Origin: Mesorhizobium sp. Pch-S
Lineage (GTDB): Bacteria; Pseudomonadota; Alphaproteobacteria; Rhizobiales; Rhizobiaceae
Direction: 5' to 3'
Assembly: GCF_004136315.1 (NCBI RefSeq)
Contig: NZ_CP029562.1
Location: 6,471,501 to 6,535,500 of the forward strand
DNA: 64,000 nucleotides
Numbering within the stretch: the stretch's first letter is position 1; each line of letters opens with the position of its first letter. The position numbers and the translations under genes were made by a program. Of the stretch, positions 16,505 through 24,659 are shown one piece after another. The notes under the pieces are model-generated. The model was not told where the DNA came from, made no database searches, and saw only the letters and a list, made by a program, of their open reading frames with translations.

Positions 16505-18181
16505 ATGGTCGAAATGGCGGAGACTCACGGGCCTGCCATGAACCGATCGCCTTCGACATTTCCGGACTTCGGCTTGTCCCCGCATCAGCGCCATGCCGCG
16601 GTGCGAAGCCATTACTATGAGAAGCCGGGCATGGATGGCGCGCGTGGCGAGATCTGGGCCTATACCGACCGCTTGTCCTATCGCCCGGGAGAGATCGTGC
16701 TGCTGCAGGTCAGCGCGACGGCGCCGCGCTTTTCAATAGAGATCGTTCGCGATGGCGGCACGGAAGCCGTTTTTTTCGAACAGGCTGACATCGAATGTCA
16801 TTGGCAGGACACTCCCGAACAATGTTCGGTCGAAGGCTGCGGCTGGGAGACGTCCTGCGAATTTGCAATCGGTATCGATTGGCCGTCCGGCGCCTACAGG
16901 ATGACGCTGACAGCGCGAGGCCGCGACAAGCAGCCGATCCAGTATCGACATCTTTTCATTGTCGCGCCGCAAGCCGGCAAAAGAAGCGGCCGAATTCTCC
17001 AGGTCGCAGCCACCGGAACCTGGCTTGCCTACAACACCTGGGGCGGCTCCAATTACTACGAAGGCATCACCGGGCCGAACGGCAACCAGTATTCGCCGGT
17101 CGTGTCGATCGAGCGGCCGTGGTGCCGCGGTTTCGTCACACTGCCGCCAGAGGCCCCGCGCGTGCCGCATGGCGTGTCCATGCCGCCGAAGACCGCGCCT
17201 CGGTATCCGCATATGGAATGGGCTTACGCCACCGGCCATTCCAAGAAGTACACCTCGTCCGGCTGGGCAAGCTATGACAGCCACTTCTTCCGTTTCGCCG
17301 AACGCAGCGGCTATGCGATCGACCTCGCCAGCCAGCACGATCTGCATTTCACCCCAGAGATCCTCGATGGCTACGATTGTGTCGTCTTCGTCGGCCACGA
17401 CGAATACTGGACCTGGGAGATGCGTGACGCCGTCGATGCCTATGTTGAAAGAGGCGGTCATGCCGCGCGCTTCGCCGGCAATTTCATGTGGCAGACGCGG
17501 CTGGAGAACGGGGGCCGACAGCAGGTCTGCTACAAATACCGCGCCCGCGCCGAAGACCCGGTCTATAAGAATGGCGACGTCCGCCGCGCCACCAATTCAT
17601 GGGAAGCACCTGAAATCGGCAGGCCGGGGGCGGAAACATTCGGATTGAATGCCACACGCGGTCTCTATGCCGGCTGGGGCGGCTGTGCGCCACGCGGCGC
17701 ACGTGGCTTTCCGATCTATCAGCCCGAACATTGGGCTTTTGCGGGAACCGGCCTGTACTATGGCGACCTGCTCGGCGCCGACAGCCACATCTTCGGTTAT
17801 GAAGTCGACGGCCTGGAGCATGAGATCCGCGGCGGGCTGCCCTACCCGACCGCCGGCAGCGGCGCGCCGGCCGGCCTGGAGATCATCGCCGTTGGCATGG
17901 CGTCCCAGGTCGAAGAAAGCGCCGATATCGCAGCCGAGGATCAGTTTCTCGGCGACGAGGACGGGCGCTTCAGTGCCGAAACCCTTTTCGGCGAGGCGAG
18001 CGACGCCAATCTCGACAAGGTCAAGCGCGCGAACGGCATGATCGTCTCGTTCCAGCGCGGCAAGGGCGAGGTCTTCCATGCTGGCAGTTGCGAGTGGGTG
18101 GCCGGGCTGCTGCGCCAGGATGCCATGGTCGAACGTGTGACGGCCAATGTGCTTGACCGTTTCCTTGGCGCGCGATCCTGA
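16505..18181 (+). CDS. N,N-dimethylformamidase beta subunit-like protein, first gene of the amine operon
   Basis: About 558 residues from ATG 16505; ATGs at 16514 and 16538 and a TTG at 16487 are alternatives. The sequence matches the large-subunit family of N,N-dimethylformamidase: a beta-rich N-terminal part (GARGEIWAYTDRLSYRPGE), then TWLAYNTWGGSNYYEG, VVFVGHDEYWTWEMRDAV, GHAARFAGNFMWQTRLE and the end GKGEVFHAGSCEWVAGL. Dimethylformamidase hydrolyses the amide of dimethylformamide with iron, but most relatives are uncharacterised and no small subunit gene is present here. The stop overlaps the aminotransferase ATG. An amide-cleaving step that feeds the following enzymes is inferred. Confidence 0.82.
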   Translation: MVEMAETHGPAMNRSPSTFPDFGLSPHQRHAAVRSHYYEKPGMDGARGEIWAYTDRLSYRPGEIVLLQVSATAPRFSIEIVRDGGTEAVFFEQADIECHWQDTPEQCSVEGCGWETSCEFAIGIDWPSGAYRMTLTARGRDKQPIQYRHLFIVAPQAGKRSGRILQVAATGTWLAYNTWGGSNYYEGITGPNGNQYSPVVSIERPWCRGFVTLPPEAPRVPHGVSMPPKTAPRYPHMEWAYATGHSKKYTSSGWASYDSHFFRFAERSGYAIDLASQHDLHFTPEILDGYDCVVFVGHDEYWTWEMRDAVDAYVERGGHAARFAGNFMWQTRLENGGRQQVCYKYRARAEDPVYKNGDVRRATNSWEAPEIGRPGAETFGLNATRGLYAGWGGCAPRGARGFPIYQPEHWAFAGTGLYYGDLLGADSHIFGYEVDGLEHEIRGGLPYPTAGSGAPAGLEIIAVGMASQVEESADIAAEDQFLGDEDGRFSAETLFGEASDANLDKVKRANGMIVSFQRGKGEVFHAGSCEWVAGLLRQDAMVERVTANVLDRFLGARS

Positions 18182-19560
18182 TGACCGCGACGCCCACAAG
18201 ATCCTCCGCTGGAGCTTCCGTGACAAAACCCAATCTCTTCCATTTCACACGACTGCCGCGCCCGACCGTGGATCGCGCAGCCGGCATCTATCTGTGGGAC
18301 AAGCAGGGCCGCCGCTACATCGACGGTTCCAGCGGAGCGGTGAACGTCAATATCGGCCATGGCAACCAGGCCGTGATCGACGCGATGAAACGGCAGATGG
18401 ATCGCGTCAGCTTCGCCTATACCATCCATTTCGAAAGCGAACCGGCACTCGCGCTTGGCCACGAACTGGTACAACGTCTGCCGACGGGACTGGACCGCAT
18501 CTACTTCGTTTCCGGCGGTTCCGAGGCGGTCGAGGCCAGCCTGAAGCTCGCGCGGCAATGGGCCGTTGCGACGCACCAGCCCGAGCGCTGGAAAATCATC
18601 GGGCGCATGCCGTCCTATCACGGCATCACCATCGGTTCGCTTGGTGTCACCGGCGACGAAGTCCTGACACCTGCCTTCACGCCTATCGGCAAATCGATGC
18701 CCCTGGTGCCGGCGCCTTTCGTGCACCGGGACAAGGACAACCTCTCGCTTGAGCAGCGCGGGCAACGCTATGCCGACATGCTCGAGGACAAGATCATCGA
18801 AGAAGGCGCCGACAGCGTGCTCGCCTTCATCATGGAGCCGATCGGCGGCGCGGCGACCGCTGCCCTGGTGCCGCCCGACAGCTATTTCGCCCGTATCCGC
18901 GATATCTGCGACCGCCATGGCATCCTGCTCATCCACGACGAGGTGATGACCGGCATCGGCCGTACCGGCCGCTTCCTCGGCGGCGATCACTGGAATTGCC
19001 GTCCCGATATCGTCGTTCTCTCCAAGGGGCTGTCGTCGGGCTATGCGCCGTTGGGCGCCATTGCGGCAACCGAAGCGATTGTCGGCCCGGTGCTTGCCAT
19101 GGGCGGTTTTCTGCATGGCCACACCTATGGCGGCAATCCCGTCGCCACGGCTGCAGGTCTTGCCGTGCTTGGCGAGATCGACAGGCTCGGGCTCATCGGG
19201 AACGCCGCGGCAATGGGTGAAGTGCTGAAGGGGGAATTGCAAACCCTGGCGAAGCGCTTTCCCTTCGTGGCCGACGTGCGCGGCAAAGGCCTGCTGCTCG
19301 GTGCCGAGCTTTATGCCGATGCCGTCGCGAAAACACCGCTGCCGCGCGACCACAATGCCAATGTGCGCCTCATCGATCTTGCCTTCGAACGCGGACTGAT
19401 CATCTATTCGCGTCGGGTGCGCGGCGGGCCGGAGAGCGACAATTTCATGGTTTGCCCGCCCCTGATCGTCACGCGAGAACAGATCGGCGAGATCGTCGAT
19501 GTGTTGGGCGACAGCCTGCAAGCCCTGGCCGACGAACTCGGCCTGCCGGTCAATTCCTGA
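18181..19560 (+). CDS. Class III PLP-dependent aminotransferase
   Basis: A 459-residue aminotransferase of fold type I, class III. Key sites are YFVSGGSEAVEASLKLARQW, the cofactor-binding LIHDEVMTGIGRTGRF and the Schiff-base lysine in VVLSKGLSSGYAPLGA. Family members transfer the amino group of omega- or beta-amino acids and diamines to pyruvate or 2-oxoglutarate. The ATG shares one base with the upstream stop, and the beta-keto acid cleavage enzyme follows after 8 bases. The pairing suggests that it makes a beta-keto acid from a beta-amino acid. The substrate is unproven. Confidence 0.88.
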   Translation: MTATPTRSSAGASVTKPNLFHFTRLPRPTVDRAAGIYLWDKQGRRYIDGSSGAVNVNIGHGNQAVIDAMKRQMDRVSFAYTIHFESEPALALGHELVQRLPTGLDRIYFVSGGSEAVEASLKLARQWAVATHQPERWKIIGRMPSYHGITIGSLGVTGDEVLTPAFTPIGKSMPLVPAPFVHRDKDNLSLEQRGQRYADMLEDKIIEEGADSVLAFIMEPIGGAATAALVPPDSYFARIRDICDRHGILLIHDEVMTGIGRTGRFLGGDHWNCRPDIVVLSKGLSSGYAPLGAIAATEAIVGPVLAMGGFLHGHTYGGNPVATAAGLAVLGEIDRLGLIGNAAAMGEVLKGELQTLAKRFPFVADVRGKGLLLGAELYADAVAKTPLPRDHNANVRLIDLAFERGLIIYSRRVRGGPESDNFMVCPPLIVTREQIGEIVDVLGDSLQALADELGLPVNS

Positions 19561-19568
19561 GGATCGCC

Positions 19569-20498
19569 ATGGCGTCGAACAAAGTCATCATCACCTGCGC
19601 TGTCACCGGTTCGGTACACACGCCGTCGATGTCGCCGCACCTGCCGGTCACGCCGGATCAGATCGCCGCTGATGCCGTTGCCGCAGCCGAGGCCGGTGCC
19701 TCGATCCTGCATCTGCATGCGCGCGACCCCAAGGATGGCCGTCCAACTGCTGATCCGACGGTGTTCATGCAGTTTCTACCGCGTATCAAGCAGGCAACCG
19801 ATGCGGTGGTGAACATCACCACCGGCGGCTCCTCGCTGATGAGTCTGGACGAACGACTGGCAGCCCCCCTGCAGGCCCAGCCGGAGATGTGCTCGCTCAA
19901 CATGGGATCGATGAATTTTGCCCTGTTCCCGATGCTGGACAAGCCACGTGACTGGCAGCACGAATGGGAACCGAAGCTGCTGGAGGCGACGCGGCACACC
20001 ATCTTCAAGAACACCTTTGCCGACATGGAGACCATCCTCGATAAGCTCGGCAAAGGGTGCGGCACGCGCTTTGAGTTCGAATGCTATGATGTCGGCCACC
20101 TTTATTCGCTCGCCCATTTCCGCGACCGCGGATTTGTGCAGGGCCCTCTGTTCATTCAGTTCGTGCTGGGAATTCTCGGTGGGATCGGCGCCGATCCGGA
20201 GAACCTCCTCCACATGAAGCGGATCGCCGACAAGCTGTTCGGCGGCGACTACAGGTTCTCCGTGCTGGCGGCCGGCCGCCAGCAGATGCCGCTGATCTCG
20301 ATGGCGGCGGCCATGGGCGGCAATGTCCGGGTCGGCCTCGAAGACAGCCTCTACGATGGCCGCGCGCTGGCAAAATCCAATGCCGACCAGGTCAGGCGCA
20401 TTCGTGGAATACTCGAAGGCCTGTCGCTGGAGGTAGCAACCCCCGCCGAAGCACGCCAGATGCTGGCGCTCAAGGGTGGTGACAGGGTGGCATTCTGA
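19569..20498 (+). CDS. BKACE-family beta-keto acid cleavage enzyme (DUF849)
   Basis: A 309-residue TIM-barrel enzyme of the BKACE family, first known as 3-keto-5-aminohexanoate cleavage enzyme (Kce). It shows VIITCAVTGSVHTPSMSPHL, the zinc ligands in SILHLHARDPKDGRP, NITTGGSS and the C-terminal GGNVRVGLEDSLYDGRALAK. The family joins a beta-keto acid with acetyl-CoA to give acetoacetate and a shortened CoA ester. The stop codon overlaps the next ATG. With an aminotransferase before it and acetyl-handling genes after it, the substrate may be an amino- or acetamido-beta-keto acid (inference). Confidence 0.9.
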   Translation: MASNKVIITCAVTGSVHTPSMSPHLPVTPDQIAADAVAAAEAGASILHLHARDPKDGRPTADPTVFMQFLPRIKQATDAVVNITTGGSSLMSLDERLAAPLQAQPEMCSLNMGSMNFALFPMLDKPRDWQHEWEPKLLEATRHTIFKNTFADMETILDKLGKGCGTRFEFECYDVGHLYSLAHFRDRGFVQGPLFIQFVLGILGGIGADPENLLHMKRIADKLFGGDYRFSVLAAGRQQMPLISMAAAMGGNVRVGLEDSLYDGRALAKSNADQVRRIRGILEGLSLEVATPAEARQMLALKGGDRVAF

Positions 20499-21016
20499 TG
20501 AGCGACATCAAACAGGCGACTGTTCAGATCCGTCCTGCTCGCCCCGAGGATACCGACAATATCCATGCCGGCCTGATTGGCATTGCCGAGACGGTCGGCG
20601 AATTGCACAGGATGCGCTCGACGCCCGACGACATCCGTCGTGACGGCTTCGGAGACAGGCCGCATTTTCAGGTCCTGATCGCGGAAATCGATTCAGAATT
20701 CGCCGGCATGTGCCTGTATTTCCCTATCTATTCCACATGGAGAGGGAAGCCTGGCGCTTTCGTTCAGGATCTTTTTGTCGCAGAGAAGTTCCGTGGGAAA
20801 AAGGTGGGTGAAAAACTGCTGCGACGTCTGGCAAAGCAGGTCAATGGCGACGGTGGTGGCTATCTGGAGCTCGCGGTCGATACCGGCAACGTCGGTGCCC
20901 AGCGCTTCTATGAGCGCATCGGCATCGCCCATCAGGATGATGACCAGGTCCACAGGATCATCGGTGATGCATTCGTCGCCTTTGCCACAGCCCGGGATTT
21001 CGAGGACGAGACGTGA
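20498..21016 (+). CDS. SSAT-like GNAT acetyltransferase (diamine/thialysine N-acetyltransferase type)
   Basis: A 172-residue GNAT enzyme. It resembles the spermidine/spermine and thialysine acetyltransferase subgroup: FGDRPHFQVLIAEI, then FPIYSTWRGKPGAFVQDLFV and the acetyl-CoA loop EKFRGKKVGEKLLRRL. SSAT-type enzymes acetylate a terminal amine of diamines or of lysine analogues. ATG 20498 overlaps the stop before it, and its stop overlaps the GTG of the deacetylase gene. Having an acetyltransferase and a deacetylase adjacent suggests temporary N-acetyl protection of an amine during catabolism (inference). Confidence 0.83.
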   Translation: MSDIKQATVQIRPARPEDTDNIHAGLIGIAETVGELHRMRSTPDDIRRDGFGDRPHFQVLIAEIDSEFAGMCLYFPIYSTWRGKPGAFVQDLFVAEKFRGKKVGEKLLRRLAKQVNGDGGGYLELAVDTGNVGAQRFYERIGIAHQDDDQVHRIIGDAFVAFATARDFEDET

Positions 21017-22044
21017 GAGCCTTTTACGCCGACGAACAGAAACGTCATGATCCCAAGGCCTTTTTGTCCAGCGGCGCACCGCAGCCCAATCCGGAACAGC
21101 CGGAACGCGTCGAGCGCCTGAAGGCTGGCGCGATAGCCGGTGGCTGCTCGATCGAACGGCCGCGCGAGCACGGGCTTGGAGCGGTCGCGGCCGTGCACAC
21201 GCCGGAATATCTCGATTTCCTCGAACATATCTTCGAGCGCTGGCAGCGCATTGAAGGCGCCTCCGCGGAAGTGATCCCGAATATCCACCCGCTTGCGCGC
21301 ACTGGTTCCTACCCCGCCTCTGCCGTCGGCCAGGCCGGCTACCATATGGCCGACACCGCCTGCCCGATCTCGAAGGACACCTGGAACAGCGCGCTGTGGA
21401 GCGCCTGGAGTGCCGTGGATGCGGCTGAAGCCGTGCTTTCAGGCGAGCCTGCCGCTTACGCGCTTTGCCGTCCGCCCGGCCATCACGCTTTCGCCGACGT
21501 GGCCGGGGGATTCTGTTTCGTCAACAATTCGGCCGTCGCCGCGCAGGTGCTGCGCAGGCATGCTGCACGGGTGACGATCCTCGATGTAGACCTGCATCAC
21601 GGCAACGGCACGCAAGGGATCTTCTACACGCGCCCTGACATCCTCACCGTCTCGATCCATGCCGACCCTGTGCGCTTCTATCCATTCTTCTGGGGGCATG
21701 CCGACGAACGCGGCGAAGGTCCAGGCCTGGGCTACAACCTCAACTTGCCCCTGCCCCGCAAATCCGGAGATGACTCCTTCCTCGAGGCACTTCAGAGTGC
21801 CTTCCGCCGCATCGGCAGCTTCGCGCCCGATGCCCTTGTCATCGCGCTCGGCCTCGATGCCTTCGAAGGTGATCCTTTCGGCGGCCTGTCGGTTTCAACG
21901 CCCGGCTTTGCACGTATTGGCGAGGCGATCGGCAAGCTCGGCCTGCCGACGGTGATCGTGCAGGAGGGCGGCTATCTGTGCGATGCGCTCGGCGCCAACC
22001 TGACCAGCTTCCTCACCGGCTTCGGCAGCAGCCGTAGGCTATAG
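21013..22044 (+). CDS. HDAC-superfamily amidohydrolase (acetylpolyamine deacetylase-like)
   Basis: A 343-residue arginase/deacetylase-fold enzyme. The catalytic histidine pair is in CRPPGHHAFADVAGGFCFVN, the zinc ligands are in TILDVDLHHGNGTQ, and the third is in IALGLDAFEGDP. The sequence resembles bacterial acetylpolyamine amidohydrolases, which remove acetyl groups from terminal amines. GTG 21013 overlaps the stop of the acetyltransferase, so the last two genes are translationally coupled. It ends 3 bases from a convergent gene. Histone deacetylation is not a sensible role in this organism. Confidence 0.87.
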   Translation: MRAFYADEQKRHDPKAFLSSGAPQPNPEQPERVERLKAGAIAGGCSIERPREHGLGAVAAVHTPEYLDFLEHIFERWQRIEGASAEVIPNIHPLARTGSYPASAVGQAGYHMADTACPISKDTWNSALWSAWSAVDAAEAVLSGEPAAYALCRPPGHHAFADVAGGFCFVNNSAVAAQVLRRHAARVTILDVDLHHGNGTQGIFYTRPDILTVSIHADPVRFYPFFWGHADERGEGPGLGYNLNLPLPRKSGDDSFLEALQSAFRRIGSFAPDALVIALGLDAFEGDPFGGLSVSTPGFARIGEAIGKLGLPTVIVQEGGYLCDALGANLTSFLTGFGSSRRL

Positions 22045-22047
22045 CAG

Positions 22048-23310
22048 TCAGCGCTGCTGCCGCAGCATGGCGATGGTGCGAGTTACGCTCTCCACCGTCT
22101 CGCTGATCTCCACTGCGGTGTTGTAGTGCGCGATGCCGATACGCACGACACCCTGGTCGGCGGGAATGCCAAGCTGGTGGACGATCTCCCAAGCATAGTT
22201 GTGGCCCGACCACAGGAAGATGCCTTCGGCGTTCATGGGTCTCACTATGCTCTCCGGCACGATCCCTTCGACCGTGAAGGAAACGGTCGGTACGCGCTCA
22301 TGCACGCGTGCCCTGTCGGTGATGCCGTGAATGGTCAGCCCGTCGATCGTTGAAAGCCCGTCGATCAGCTGCAGCGCGAGGGCATTTTCATAGGCGATGG
22401 ACGCGCCGAATGCGGCAGCGACCTTCTCGCGCCGCGAACCCGTCGAGCCGGCTTGTTCGCCCAGCCGTTCGAAATGGCCGATCGTTGCGGTCAATCCCGC
22501 CATCAACTCGATCTGCGGTGTGCCGAGCTCGAAGCGCTCCGGCAAATCATTGGAAGAGCACCGGCATTTGTAGGGCTGCAAGGCGTCGATGACCGCGCGC
22601 CTGCCCCACAGGATGCCCATATGCGGGCCGAAGAACTTGTAGGCTGAGCAGACCAGGAAGTCGCAGCCGATTTCGCTGACAGCGACCAGCCCGTGCGGAG
22701 CGAACTGTACGGCATCGACATAGACCAGCGCGCCGGCTTCCTTCGCGATCCGGCTAAGTTCCCGCACCCGGTTGATCGAACCGGTGAGATTGGAGGCATA
22801 GTTCAATGCCACCAGCCGCGTGCGATCGTTGAGCAGTGCTGCCAAGGCAGCCGGTTCGACCTGCCAGCTTTCCTGATCGAAAGGCAACCAGCGCACGACG
22901 AGACCGCGGTCCTCGGCCAATTGCAGCCAGGGCGAGACGTTCCCTTCATGATCCATGCGGGTAAGGATGATTTCGTCGCCCGGTGCGAAATCACGGCCGA
23001 GCGTACGCGACAGATGATAGGTCAGTGTCGTCATGTTGGCGCCGACGATGATCTCCTCCGCCGTTTCCGCACCGAGGAAATCCGCCATCGCAACGTGGGC
23101 ATCGTCCACCACCTTCTGGGCAGCCAGGGTCGTCTCGAAGAAGCCGCCGAGATTGGCATTTGTGCTGAGGAGACACTGCGAGACCGCCTCGGCAACCGAT
23201 TTCGGCACCTGCGTGCCGGCCGGATTATCGAGATAGATGCGTCGGCGACCGTTATCGGTCAGCGAAAGCGCTGGAAATGCAGCCCGTACGGCCTCGATCG
23301 GAAAATCCAT
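22048..23310 (-). CDS. Class V aminotransferase, cysteine desulfurase-like (VC1184 subfamily)
   Basis: A 420-residue PLP enzyme of class V. The early region is IYLDNPAGTQVPKSVAEAV, a histidine-containing strand is IILTRMDHEGNVSPW, and the cofactor lysine lies in FLVCSAYKFFGPHMGILWG. It resembles the cysteine desulfurase-like subfamily of unknown reaction rather than IscS or SufS, and no Fe-S assembly genes are adjacent. It converges on the deacetylase gene with a 3-base gap, so it is not in that operon but may share its metabolism. Confidence 0.85.
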   Translation of the reverse strand: MDFPIEAVRAAFPALSLTDNGRRRIYLDNPAGTQVPKSVAEAVSQCLLSTNANLGGFFETTLAAQKVVDDAHVAMADFLGAETAEEIIVGANMTTLTYHLSRTLGRDFAPGDEIILTRMDHEGNVSPWLQLAEDRGLVVRWLPFDQESWQVEPAALAALLNDRTRLVALNYASNLTGSINRVRELSRIAKEAGALVYVDAVQFAPHGLVAVSEIGCDFLVCSAYKFFGPHMGILWGRRAVIDALQPYKCRCSSNDLPERFELGTPQIELMAGLTATIGHFERLGEQAGSTGSRREKVAAAFGASIAYENALALQLIDGLSTIDGLTIHGITDRARVHERVPTVSFTVEGIVPESIVRPMNAEGIFLWSGHNYAWEIVHQLGIPADQGVVRIGIAHYNTAVEISETVESVTRTIAMLRQQR

Positions 23311-23362
23311 ACTGTCCTCGCTTCGTCTGTCTGTCTTTCATGCTGCATCCTGAAAGACATCA

Positions 23363-24424
23363 CTAGGGACAGGGATTGCCGACGCGCTGATGCACGGCAT
23401 CGACGGCTTTCTGCATTTCATCCGTCCAGGCCACATCGGCGCAGCCGAGTGCCGTCTCAAGCTGGGCGATGCTGGTCGCGCCGATGATGCTCGACGTCAC
23501 GAATGGTCGGCTGGCCACATATGCGCCTGCAAAGAGCGCCGGCTCCATGCCGAACGAACGGGCCAGTTCGTTGTACTCCAGCAGTACGGCGGCGGCGTTC
23601 GGGGTCTGGTAGCGTTGGCCGCGGTTGAAGAGTTGCGAGCGTGAGCCCGCTGGAAGCGCACCATGGTCATATTTGCCGGTGAGATAGCCTTGCGCCAGCG
23701 GCGAGTAGGCCAACAACGAGACATCTTCGCGGGCACAGACTTCGGCGAGGTTCACCTCGAAGGTGCGGTTGACGAGGTTGTACGCGTTCTGCAGCGAGGC
23801 GACGCGAGGCCCCACGCCGTTGTCGCCTTCGGCCAGGAAACGCATCGTGCCCCATGAACTTTCGTTCGACAGACCAAAATGACGGATCTTCCCGGCCTTC
23901 ACGAGCTCGTCGAAGACAGCCAGCGTCTCGCCGATCGGGGTTTCCCCGCCGCCGGGAGAATCCGCGCGCGACGACGTACCGCCGACGCGCGTGGGATTGG
24001 CGCCCCACGGCACATCACGATCCGGCCAGTGAATCTGGTAGAGGTCGACATAGTCGGTGCCGAGCCTGGCCAGCGACTTGTCGATGGCGTCGAAAATATC
24101 CGTGCGCACCAGCCTGGAGGTACGACCGCCGCGGAACCATTCGCTGGCCGTACGGCCGACCATCTTGGTGGCCAGAACGACCTTGTCGCGGTTGCGACGC
24201 GCCCTCATCCAGCTGCCGATGATCGTTTCGGTGCGCCCTTGCGTCTCTGCCTTGGGCGGGATCGGATAGAGTTCGGCCGTATCGATGAAGTTGACGCCAT
24301 GCGCGAAGGCCAGGTCCATCTGCGCGTGCCCTTCGGTTTCGGTATTCTGCTGGCCCCAGGTCATGGAACCGAGGCAGATCCTGGAGACAAGAAGATCTGT
24401 CCGGCCGAGACGGCTTTTCTGCAT
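23363..24424 (-). CDS. Aldo/keto reductase (Tas-like)
   Basis: A 353-residue NADP-dependent aldo/keto reductase from ATG 24424 (QKSRLGRTDLLVSRICLGSM). The catalytic Asp and Tyr are in INFIDTAELYPI-type context (NFIDTAELYPIPPK), the Lys in VVLATKMVG and the His in DLYQIHWPDRD. The cofactor end is SSIIGATSIAQLETAL. It has the glycine-rich insert of the Tas group (TRVGGTSSRADSPGGGETP). The substrate is unknown; it lies 53 bases downstream of the class V aminotransferase start on the same strand. Confidence 0.9.
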   Translation of the reverse strand: MQKSRLGRTDLLVSRICLGSMTWGQQNTETEGHAQMDLAFAHGVNFIDTAELYPIPPKAETQGRTETIIGSWMRARRNRDKVVLATKMVGRTASEWFRGGRTSRLVRTDIFDAIDKSLARLGTDYVDLYQIHWPDRDVPWGANPTRVGGTSSRADSPGGGETPIGETLAVFDELVKAGKIRHFGLSNESSWGTMRFLAEGDNGVGPRVASLQNAYNLVNRTFEVNLAEVCAREDVSLLAYSPLAQGYLTGKYDHGALPAGSRSQLFNRGQRYQTPNAAAVLLEYNELARSFGMEPALFAGAYVASRPFVTSSIIGATSIAQLETALGCADVAWTDEMQKAVDAVHQRVGNPCP

Positions 24425-24554
24425 TTTTTCTCCGGAAGGGGTTTGCGGCCACGGGCGCGCAGCAATGCGTGGATGGGGGAAGCCCAGCATAGGCAAGCAC
24501 GACTTGCAGGCCAAGCCCTGCGAAGTTTCAGAAAAGGCTTGAGACGAAGCGCAC

Positions 24555-24659
24555 TAGAGCAATTTGTAGCCAAGCGGGATCACCTGGCGTCAAAAAAATG
24601 CTGCGAAAACAAAAGCTTAGAGCGTTTCCGCATTTCCATGAAAAACGGAAACGCTCTAA
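24555..24659. repeat. Dispersed intergenic repeat with TAGAGC ends, copy A
   Basis: This interval starts TAGAGCAATTT and ends with the inverted repeat TTAGAGCGTTTCCG (24617-24630) and CGGAAACGCTCTAA (24646-24659). Related sequence occurs at 42641-42735 and 55160-55222. Read on the minus strand, the right end supplies the TAG stop codon of the J-like gene at 24656. The middle of this copy has diverged. The stem may act as a terminator or as a REP-like element. It is not a transposase-coding element. Confidence 0.65.

Noticed and set aside
21013..22044. Reading the HDAC-fold gene as a histone or acetoin-utilisation deacetylase
   Set aside because: The gene overlaps an SSAT-like acetyltransferase in an amine operon, and no acetoin or acetyl-CoA synthetase genes are nearby; an amine deacetylase fits better.
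22048..23310. IscS/SufS cysteine desulfurase for Fe-S assembly
   Set aside because: No isc or suf genes adjacent and the sequence is closer to the cysteine desulfurase-like subfamily of unknown function.
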